From contig JAGGWU010000092.1 in the NCBI GenBank assembly GCA_021163465.1, positions 1-5,316 of the forward strand: 5,316 nucleotides of DNA, read 5' to 3'. Below are positions 1-4,473 of this stretch, piece after piece. Source of the DNA: Candidatus Bipolaricaulota bacterium (lineage in GTDB: Bacteria > Bipolaricaulota > Bipolaricaulia > Bipolaricaulales > Bipolaricaulaceae). The stretch's first letter is position 1; each line of letters opens with the position of its first letter. The position numbers were made by a program, and so were the translations under genes. The notes under the pieces are model-generated. The model was not told the DNA's origin and did no database searches. It saw only the letters and a list, made by a program, of their open reading frames with translations.

Positions 1-2
1 CC

Positions 3-884
3 CTTTTGGGGGTGGCCATCGGCCTTGTGGCCGCGGGGATCCTGGGGGCCGTGCTCGCCTGGCAATTGGCGTCGCCCCTAAGGCGGCTCATCCGGGCCAC
101 CGAGCGTATCGCCGCCGGGGACCTCGCCCACCGGGTGGTGGTCCGCAGTCGGGATGAGCTGGGGAGGTTGGCCCAGGCCTTCAACCGCATGGCCGAGGCC
201 CTGCAGCGCTCCGAGAGGGCCCGCCGGAACCTCATCGCCGACATCGCCCACGAGCTCCGTACTCCCCTCACCGTGATCCAGGGGAACCTCGAGGCGATGC
301 TGGACGGGGTCTTTCCCCTCACCCAGGAGTCGCTGGCCCCGGTTTACGAGGAAACACTGCAGTTGGGGAAGCTTGTGGAAGACCTGAGGGAGCTTACCCT
401 GGCGGAAGCGGGAACCCTGCCCCTTGAGCGCCAGAAGTTGGAGCTTGCCGAGCTCGTGGAGCGCACCTGTGAGGCGGTCCGTCCCATGGCCCAAGAGGAG
501 GGCATCGAGATCGAAACCGAGCTTGAGCACGGTTCCGTGGTGGAAGCCGATCCCCATCGGATCCGTCAGGTCCTCGGAAATATCCTCGCCAACGCGGTGC
601 GTTACTCCCCGCCCGGGGGAACGGTAAGGGTGACCCTGAAAAGGGAAGGGGGTGAAGCGGTGATCTCCGTACGGGACCAAGGACCCGGTATACCCCCCGA
701 GGACCTACCCCATATCTTCGAGCGCTTCTACAAAGTGGATCGCTCCCGTAACGAGGAGGGTTCCGGCCTGGGGTTGGCCATCGCCAAGGCCATCGTGGAG
801 GCCCACGGGGGAAAGATCTGGGCCGAAAGCGTGGTGGGGAAGGGCACCACCATTTCCTTTTCCCTTCCCCTTTGCTCCCGTTAA
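3..884 (+). CDS. Sensor histidine kinase, C-terminal part (5' truncated by window edge)
   Basis: This is an inner-membrane sensor kinase of a two-component system. It autophosphorylates a histidine and passes the phosphate to a response regulator, which is not in this window. Numbering from the TTG codon at base 6, residues 1-19 are the last transmembrane helix and about 20-72 are a HAMP linker. The HisKA H-box AHELRTP follows, with phosphoacceptor His82. The HATPase domain has N-box Asn192 and Asn196, G1 box DQGPGIP (224-230), F-box FERFYK (238-243) and G2 box GSGLGLAI (252-259). All catalytic boxes look intact. The frame is open to the left edge, so TTG is not a credible start; the first transmembrane helix and sensor domain, usually 100-200 residues, must lie upstream. 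It resembles BaeS/EnvZ-type kinases that pair with OmpR-family regulators, so its partner is probably encoded just upstream. The stop overlaps the stop of the convergent gene by a few bases. Confidence 0.95.
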   Translation, partial: LLGVAIGLVAAGILGAVLAWQLASPLRRLIRATERIAAGDLAHRVVVRSRDELGRLAQAFNRMAEALQRSERARRNLIADIAHELRTPLTVIQGNLEAMLDGVFPLTQESLAPVYEETLQLGKLVEDLRELTLAEAGTLPLERQKLELAELVERTCEAVRPMAQEEGIEIETELEHGSVVEADPHRIRQVLGNILANAVRYSPPGGTVRVTLKREGGEAVISVRDQGPGIPPEDLPHIFERFYKVDRSRNEEGSGLGLAIAKAIVEAHGGKIWAESVVGKGTTISFSLPLCSR

Positions 885-1453
885 GGATGGCCCCTTCCCG
901 GAGGCATGGGCCGCTGGTACCCAAGGTGTTTGAGGAGGAGCCACATCCCCCCGAGATACGGGGTTTCCACCTCCACTCCCCAGGCGGCGAAGAGGAACGC
1001 GAACGCCTTGCGCATATGCACAGCCCCGGCCTCGACGTCTTCCTTCCGCAGCGAGGCCAGGCTCTCCTCCAGGGCCAGTTCGAGGAAGGTCCGGACGTTG
1101 TTCAGCACGAGAGCCACGGCCCGCCTCTTCATCGGAGGAAGATCGGGGGGAACGGCCCTGTGGATGGCCGCGAGCCGGTTCAGCATCCCGGGCGTCCGTC
1201 GGAGACCCTCCGCCACGAAGTGCTCACCCCCCTCGCCCTCGATCAGGTTCACCACCTGCTGGCAATAGAGCCGCTGATCCGCCGGGGTCGGGGCGTACAC
1301 CGCCAGCGCAGCGTAAAACATCGCCGCTTGGAGCTCCCGCATCACGGATATCACCTCTACTTCAAGCTGCGGGACCGGGGGTTCCGTGGGCTGGGCCACG
1401 CCCGCCAGGGAAAGGGCCGAAAGCGCCGCGAGGATCACCGAAACCCTCCGCAT
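881..1453 (-). CDS. Small exported alpha-helical protein of unknown function
   Basis: I do not recognise this 190-residue protein. Residues 1-20 form a signal peptide: MRR, then a hydrophobic stretch, ending GVA before QP. There is no lipobox cysteine, so the mature protein should be soluble in the periplasm or outside the cell. The rest is predicted by eye to be mostly amphipathic helix, with one cysteine (Cys64) and a short Pro/Gly-rich tail. Residues 112-139 align without gaps to residues 134-161 of the exported protein at 2538-3200, with about 9 of 28 identical. It lies 40 bp downstream of the membrane-bound regulator on the same strand, so the two are probably co-transcribed, and it may act as that sensor's accessory or be controlled by it. 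The ATG is supported by AAGGTGGT 8 bases upstream. Its stop overlaps that of the convergent histidine kinase gene. Confidence 0.8.
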   Translation of the reverse strand: MRRVSVILAALSALSLAGVAQPTEPPVPQLEVEVISVMRELQAAMFYAALAVYAPTPADQRLYCQQVVNLIEGEGGEHFVAEGLRRTPGMLNRLAAIHRAVPPDLPPMKRRAVALVLNNVRTFLELALEESLASLRKEDVEAGAVHMRKAFAFLFAAWGVEVETPYLGGMWLLLKHLGYQRPMPPGRGHP

Positions 1454-1461
1454 CGTCCTTT

Positions 1462-1469
1462 ACCACCTT
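1462..1469 (-). promoter_or_regulatory. Shine-Dalgarno site of the exported protein gene at 1453
   Basis: On the minus strand this reads AAGGTGGT, one mismatch from AAGGAGGT, with 8 bases before the ATG at 1453. A second purine run, AAAGGA at 1456-1461, is only two bases from the ATG and is too close to be the main site. The site lies in the 40-bp gap after the regulator stop, which suits translation from a shared mRNA. Confidence 0.7.
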
Positions 1470-1493
1470 AGCCTCTTTGAGGTCGAAAGTAAA

Positions 1494-2375
1494 TCAACGT
1501 TCGGTCAAACCGATCTCCTCCGGGGAAAGAAGCTTATACCCAAACCCGGGCACAGTGGCGATCAGGGCCTCTGCCCCGGGCAATACCTCTCCCAACCGGC
1601 GGCGTAGGAGATAAATGTATTGCTTTACATCCTTGGAATTCGCATACCGGGAGTCGGGCCACAGCTCCCGTAGGATGTCCCGATCGGAGAAGACCTTCCC
1701 GGGCTCCCGGGCGAGGAGCAACAAAAGCGCGTACTGTTTCGGCGAAAGCTTGACCGGCTTTCCACAGAGCCTGACCTCTTTGCTTTCCTCGTCGATCGTC
1801 AAGCTTCCCACCTCAACAAGCGATCCCCTCTTTCCCGGTCCCGGGCTCGAGCGTCGGTAACCCAGGTATAAAGCCCCTCCGATGGCGCCGAGGCCCAAAG
1901 CGGAAAGGAGGCCCACCGCCGTGGGCAGCCACCACGGGACCCCACCCGGGGTCGGCACCTCAAGCCAGGCCCGTACATATCCCCTTTCCAGTGGATAGAC
2001 CACCTCCAGGAAACGGGCGTGATCCTCGGAATGGAAGCTGGTCCGGGTCTCGGGGGGAAGCTCCCTCAGCGGAGGGGGGGAGAGCTCGCCCCGCGCCTCC
2101 CTGACCACCGTTTCCCCGTCCCACACCACCTCCACAAAGGCGGCGCTCCCCAAAAGCATGAACCTGGCAGCGTCCTCTAGGGTCCCGAGATCCTCCTCCT
2201 CGATCCAGCTTTGGGCCGCGGCCGCGAAGGCGGCCACGTAGTCCAAGCCTCGGGAAAGGAAGTGCTCCTCTTCCATCGAGGGCCGTCCCCCCAAGAGGCC
2301 CAGGGCCAACGCAACCCCCAAAAGCAATCCCCCAAGGACAAGGCCCAGGCTCCGGATCCTCTTTTTGGGGTTCAC
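1494..2375 (-). CDS. Membrane-bound one-component transcriptional regulator with C-terminal OmpR/PhoB-type winged helix
   Basis: This 293-residue protein joins a kinase-like sensor half directly to a DNA-binding domain. A basic N-terminus (MNPKKRIR) precedes transmembrane helix 1 (about 10-30). An extracytoplasmic domain of about 115 residues (31-147) has the helix-then-strand pattern of PAS/Cache-like kinase sensor domains, including VEVVWDGETVV and LEVVYPLERGYVRAWLEV. Transmembrane helix 2 is about 148-173. After a short Pro/Gly/basic linker comes a Trans_reg_C winged helix (about 187-285): LSPKQYALLLLLAREPGKVF, a recognition-helix region SKDVKQYIYLLRRRLG, and the wing IATVPGFGYKL. There is no receiver, HAMP, HisKA or ATPase domain. 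The likely job is to sense an envelope signal and bind DNA from the membrane. The order is the reverse of ToxR/CadC, whose winged helix is N-terminal. Translation starts at GTG (2375) with no Shine-Dalgarno site and an apparently leaderless promoter. The domain calls are firm except for the exact sensor fold. Confidence 0.9.
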   Translation of the reverse strand: MNPKKRIRSLGLVLGGLLLGVALALGLLGGRPSMEEEHFLSRGLDYVAAFAAAAQSWIEEEDLGTLEDAARFMLLGSAAFVEVVWDGETVVREARGELSPPPLRELPPETRTSFHSEDHARFLEVVYPLERGYVRAWLEVPTPGGVPWWLPTAVGLLSALGLGAIGGALYLGYRRSSPGPGKRGSLVEVGSLTIDEESKEVRLCGKPVKLSPKQYALLLLLAREPGKVFSDRDILRELWPDSRYANSKDVKQYIYLLRRRLGEVLPGAEALIATVPGFGYKLLSPEEIGLTER

Positions 2376-2381
2376 AACAAA

Positions 2382-2410
2382 AAATTAGGCGAAACCCCTG
2401 TCCGACACAA
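2382..2410 (-). promoter_or_regulatory. Likely leaderless promoter of the membrane-bound regulator
   Basis: On the minus strand, TTGTGT (2410-2405) lies 17 bp upstream of TAATTT (2387-2382). Only six bases separate the -10 hexamer from the GTG codon at 2375, so transcription should begin at or beside the start codon. No Shine-Dalgarno sequence is present upstream, which agrees with a leaderless mRNA. The -35 element matches the consensus only in its TTG, so the promoter may be weak or need an activator. Confidence 0.55.
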
Positions 2411-2426
2411 GGGAATCGAACCGGTA

Positions 2427-2477
2427 TTGATCCGTCTTTGACCGCCCCATTGACCACCTTATGGTTCAACGGTGACC
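2427..2477 (+). promoter_or_regulatory. Candidate operator: phased direct repeats TTGAYC/GTGACC
   Basis: Similar hexamers occur in the same orientation: TTGATC (2427-2432), TTGACC (2438-2443), TTGACC (2450-2455) and GTGACC (2472-2477). Their starts are 11, 12 and 22 bases apart, close to one or two helical turns. OmpR/PhoB-family winged helices typically bind tandem direct repeats about 10-11 bp apart, and the neighbouring gene encodes such a domain. The second copy doubles as the -35 hexamer of the rightward promoter. Assignment to this regulator is an inference from position and spacing. Confidence 0.45.
2438..2465 (+). promoter_or_regulatory. Probable promoter of the exported protein gene at 2538
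   Basis: TTGACC (2438-2443, five of six matches to TTGACA) is followed after 16 bp by TATGGT (2460-2465, four of six matches to TATAAT). Initiation would fall near 2472, giving an untranslated leader of about 65 bases. The hexamers overlap the phased repeats, so an OmpR-type protein bound there could touch or occlude RNA polymerase. An imperfect inverted repeat, TTGACCA (2450-2456) with TGGTTCAA (2462-2469, one bulged base), spans the -10 element. Confidence 0.5.
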
Positions 2478-2504
2478 GGGGTCGCGCTAGCCTCCGATCA
2501 ACCA

Positions 2505-2519
2505 CGGCCCAACGGGCCG
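2505..2519 (+). other. Short GC hairpin in the 5' leader before the Shine-Dalgarno site
   Basis: CGGCCC and GGGCCG form a perfect 6-bp stem with an AAC loop, ending 5 bases before the AAAGGAGGT ribosome-binding site. It is not followed by a T-run, so it is not an intrinsic terminator. It could stabilise the leader or keep the ribosome site open. In GC-rich DNA a stem this short can arise by chance. Confidence 0.35.
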
Positions 2520-2524
2520 AAAAC

Positions 2525-2533
2525 AAAGGAGGT
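2525..2533 (+). promoter_or_regulatory. Strong Shine-Dalgarno site setting the start at 2538
   Basis: AAAGGAGGT lies 4 bases upstream of the ATG at 2538, with the GGAGG core 5 bases away. The same frame is open back to an ATG-less GTG at 2472, but that longer version would add 22 polar residues ahead of a good signal peptide. The 2538 start is therefore the right one. Confidence 0.85.
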
Positions 2534-2537
2534 AAAG

Positions 2538-3200
2538 ATGTTGAGAGTTCCCAAAGTGGCAAGGCTTGCAGCGGGGATGGCGATCGCCCTTTCACTGGCG
2601 GTGGGTGGATTTGCCCAACCAATGGCACAAGGGCTGGTACCCGCGCCCCAGGTTCCCGAGAGGCTCCCCGAGCTTATCAAGGCCATCGCCACGGAACTCA
2701 ACGCCTTGTGGGATAAGGTGGAGGATATACCCGCATTGAAGGAGGCGTTGTCGAAGCCCATGGCGCTCGCCAAGGATGCCCTGGAGGCCCTCAAGGAAGC
2801 GGAGGGGCCCGGTGAGGAGGCCCTGAAGGACCTGGTGATCCTCTCCCTATCCTTGCACCGCATCGAGGACGTGTTCGAGCGAGGGAGGGGTATGGCTCCT
2901 GGAGCTCCGGGGCGTGGACCTGAGCGCCGGGGCCCCGCGGTTGCCGGCAGGTTCGCCGAGGTGAGGGACTGGGTGGAAGCTTACCTCAAGGGCGCCATGA
3001 GCGCGCTCTCCCCCGAGGAGGCCACCAAGTTCCGCGGGATCGTGCGGGGCTTGGTCCAGGGCCTACAGGAGGAGTTTGCCCCCCGGGGCCCCAAGGCCTT
3101 GGAGCTCGGAAGGCACATCCTGCGGATCAAGGCCCTGAGCGCAAGGCTCGACCTCTTCATCATTCGGGCCATCAAGGCCACCGAAGCACCCGCCGGCTGA
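2538..3200 (+). CDS. Exported alpha-helical protein, possible Spy/CpxP-like or paralogue of the 881-1453 product
   Basis: This is a 220-residue exported protein of unrecognised family. A signal peptide covers about residues 1-26: a basic start, a hydrophobic core, then GGFA before QP, the same junction style as the protein at 881-1453. The mature part is helical: an acidic segment (about 40-114), a Gly/Pro/Arg-rich, probably flexible stretch (about 117-138), and a second helical segment (about 139-214). The motif LSPEEATKF (157-165) loosely recalls the LTPEQ motif of periplasmic Spy/CpxP/ZraP proteins, but a second copy is not evident. There are no cysteines and no membrane anchor after the signal. 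The gene is divergent from the membrane-bound regulator and shares its intergenic region with the candidate operator, so it is the most likely direct target. Export is well supported; function is not. Confidence 0.85.
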   Translation: MLRVPKVARLAAGMAIALSLAVGGFAQPMAQGLVPAPQVPERLPELIKAIATELNALWDKVEDIPALKEALSKPMALAKDALEALKEAEGPGEEALKDLVILSLSLHRIEDVFERGRGMAPGAPGRGPERRGPAVAGRFAEVRDWVEAYLKGAMSALSPEEATKFRGIVRGLVQGLQEEFAPRGPKALELGRHILRIKALSARLDLFIIRAIKATEAPAG

Positions 3201-3225
3201 GGATACATCCTCGCTCCGATGAAAA

Positions 3226-3251
3226 AAGGGGGGCCGTCGATGGCCCCCCTT
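3226..3251 (-). terminator. Intrinsic terminator, best oriented for the leftward NTPase gene
   Basis: AAGGGGGGCC (3226-3235) and GGCCCCCCTT (3242-3251) form a perfect 10-bp stem with a 6-base loop. On the minus strand the stem runs into a T tract (bases 3227-3222), a classic terminator ending transcription from the NTPase gene about 105 bases past its stop. On the plus strand the stem starts 25 bases after the stop at 3200 but is followed by TTAAAAATT, a weak tail. It may still act in both directions. Confidence 0.8.
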
Positions 3252-3357
3252 AAAAATTGAGACCGGCCTTATGCGCGCCTTCTCCTCGACCTCAGCCCCG
3301 ATGCGTCGCTCGGAGATGCCTCTTCGGCGGTTTGGGAAGGGTCGATGGACGGAAAGG

Positions 3358-3882
3358 TCATCCACTTGAGTTCGCGGAAAGGAGCGCGATGATCTCCTCA
3401 GTGATCTGGTCGCGTTTGGAAACGGAAAGCCGGAAGAAGCGGTCGGTCTCGTGGCGGATCCGGTAGGCCAGGTGGTGATTCGAGGCCCGGTGGACCGTGA
3501 CGAGGAGATGTTTCTCCGACTCCAACGCCCTCTCCACCGCGCGGATGAACCTCTGCGAGCGCAGTTCCATCGGGCCCACCTCGTCGATCACCACGAGCTC
3601 GCACTCCACAAGTGCCCGCTCGATGGCCGCGGCGCCGATCTCTTCCAAATCCCTTAGGTTCACGCGGTAACGGCCGAGCTTTGGGCCCTTTTCCAGGTGT
3701 ATGTGGGCTAAGACCCCCTCCTTTCCGGTCAGGAGATCGTGGATGGAGAAGCCCACCCGGCGGCCGATCTTCCGGATCTCTTTCGTAATCATGCCGCCAC
3801 ATTTGAGCGGTACCGCCCCGATCACCCGCTCCACCAAGGTGGTCTTCCCCACCCCCGGATGGCCCGTGACCCCGATCTTCAC
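3358..3882 (-). CDS. THEP1-family nucleoside-triphosphatase
   Basis: This 174-residue cytoplasmic P-loop enzyme belongs to the THEP1/NTPCR family (NTPase_1), whose members hydrolyse ATP, GTP and other nucleoside triphosphates to diphosphates, generally slowly. The Walker A motif GHPGVGKTT is at residues 7-15. The Walker B motif ELVVIDEVGPMEL is at 95-107, with Asp100 and Glu101, and has the family-typical DEVGPMEL ending. Other family marks are CGGMITKEIR (28-37), GRRVGF (40-45) and the GRYRVNL segment (70-76). Length is normal for the family, which is common in hyperthermophiles, archaea and eukaryotes; its physiological role is unsettled. Translation starts at GTG (3882), supported by a strong ribosome site. 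It stands alone on its strand and is divergent from the unknown gene at 3922, with 39 bp between the two starts. Confidence 0.93.
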   Translation of the reverse strand: MKIGVTGHPGVGKTTLVERVIGAVPLKCGGMITKEIRKIGRRVGFSIHDLLTGKEGVLAHIHLEKGPKLGRYRVNLRDLEEIGAAAIERALVECELVVIDEVGPMELRSQRFIRAVERALESEKHLLVTVHRASNHHLAYRIRHETDRFFRLSVSKRDQITEEIIALLSANSSG

Positions 3883-3886
3883 TTGT

Positions 3887-3895
3887 ACCCTCCTT
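3887..3895 (-). promoter_or_regulatory. Shine-Dalgarno site of the NTPase gene
   Basis: The minus strand reads AAGGAGGGT with four bases to the GTG at 3882, which fixes that GTG as the start. No other start codon in frame is as well placed. Confidence 0.8.
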
Positions 3896-3902
3896 ACCGA
3901 TG

Positions 3903-3912
3903 ATTCTATCCT
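3903..3912. promoter_or_regulatory. Overlapping divergent -10 elements of the NTPase gene and the unknown gene
   Basis: On the minus strand, TAGAAT (3908-3903, five of six matches to TATAAT) would start transcription just ahead of the NTPase ribosome site. On the plus strand, TATCCT (3907-3912) sits nine bases before the ATG at 3922, with TTGTAC (3883-3888) 18 bp upstream as a possible -35. The two -10 boxes share two bases, so polymerases could not occupy both at once. The -35 elements are weak, especially on the minus strand. Confidence 0.4.
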
Positions 3913-3921
3913 AAGCTCCCG

Positions 3922-4473
3922 ATGAAACGGACGCTATTGGGCCTTATCCAGCTACATCTCGGACGCCACCCCGGCTTCGGGTTGGAGGATCTGGCGAAGT
4001 TGGTGTACCAAGGGGTCTTCGGCGCCGATCATCTCCTGGTCGAAGGGGAGAGGTTCGTTCACGAGTTCCTCCGGGAGTGGGAGTGTGTGGACGAAAAAGC
4101 CTTCCCCGAGGAACCCCTGTTTGAGTCGGTGGATCCCCTGGATCGGACCCATCGATTGAACCTCAGGCCGGCGAAGCGCAAGGGCGCGGACCCTGAGGCA
4201 TTGGCCGAGGTGCTCCTGTCCCAGCCCCGGAAGCGGGGTGCCCCGGCGGAGTTCCGGCGCCGCTGGGAACTGGTGATCGAGCTCGCGGAGGAGGGGACGA
4301 TCCCCTTCTCCCCGGGGGCACTGCGCGCCCATGGGACGCTCCTTTTGGAGACGGGCCTTGTCCCGCACCACTCCCGGCCTTACCGGCGCCACAATCGCCC
4401 CCACTATCGGTTGGTAAACGACCTCTGGGATGAGGGCACCCGCAGTGCCCTAAGATCCCTGGGACTCTTGTGA
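3922..4473 (+). CDS. Conserved cytoplasmic protein of unknown function with HHSxxYRxxNxPHYRLV motif
   Basis: This is a 183-residue soluble protein with no signal peptide or membrane segment. I think it belongs to a widespread uncharacterised bacterial family, but I cannot name a domain. Conserved-looking blocks are YQGVFGADHLL (29-39), RLNLRP (78-83) and, near the C-terminus, HHSRPYRRHNRPHYRLV (149-165), rich in His, Arg and Tyr. Those residues could bind metal, phosphate or nucleic acid, which is a guess. The N-terminal 30 residues look like a small helical domain. No Shine-Dalgarno site precedes the ATG; the -10-like TATCCT ends nine bases upstream, so the message may have almost no leader. 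No alternative start lies between the ATG and the upstream elements. The 3' end overlaps the convergent transporter gene by 24 bp. The divergent neighbour is a THEP1 NTPase, but a functional link is unproven. Confidence 0.8.
   Translation: MKRTLLGLIQLHLGRHPGFGLEDLAKLVYQGVFGADHLLVEGERFVHEFLREWECVDEKAFPEEPLFESVDPLDRTHRLNLRPAKRKGADPEALAEVLLSQPRKRGAPAEFRRRWELVIELAEEGTIPFSPGALRAHGTLLLETGLVPHHSRPYRRHNRPHYRLVNDLWDEGTRSALRSLGLL

Noticed and set aside
157..165. Spy/CpxP family assignment of the exported protein at 2538-3200, from LSPEEATKF at its residues 157-165
   Set aside because: Only one loose match to the LTxxQ-type motif is visible and the final Gln is absent, so I kept it as a possible resemblance and did not assign the family. 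The coordinates here are residue numbers.
872..1471. Long plus-strand open frame opposite the small exported protein gene
   Set aside because: It is a His/Arg/Pro-rich antisense shadow with no domain signature. The minus-strand frame has a signal peptide, a ribosome site and operon context.
1472..1482. Small palindrome CCTCTTTGAGG between the regulator and the exported protein gene
   Set aside because: A 4-bp stem with a 3-base loop and no T-run is too short to be called a terminator or operator; it would be expected by chance.
2411..2422. Minus-strand GGTTCGATTCCC, which resembles a tRNA T-arm
   Set aside because: Only two stem pairs form around the loop, the downstream bases give no acceptor stem or CCA, and no matching 5' half or anticodon arm lies upstream. 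It looks like coincidence within the intergenic region, not a tRNA or an attachment-site remnant.
2472..2537. N-terminal extension of the exported protein from a GTG at 2472
   Set aside because: It would place polar residues ahead of a clean signal peptide and ignore the strong ribosome site before the ATG at 2538; it also runs through the promoter and leader.
3219..3260. A 13-codon reading frame starting ATGAAAAAA after the exported protein gene
   Set aside because: It lies almost wholly inside the terminator hairpin, has no ribosome site, and encodes only low-complexity residues.
3063..3365. Minus-strand open frame of about 100 codons opposite the 3' end of the exported protein gene and across the terminator
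   Set aside because: It crosses the terminator stem, has no ribosome site, and its Arg/Gly/Pro-rich composition is typical of an antisense frame in GC-rich DNA.
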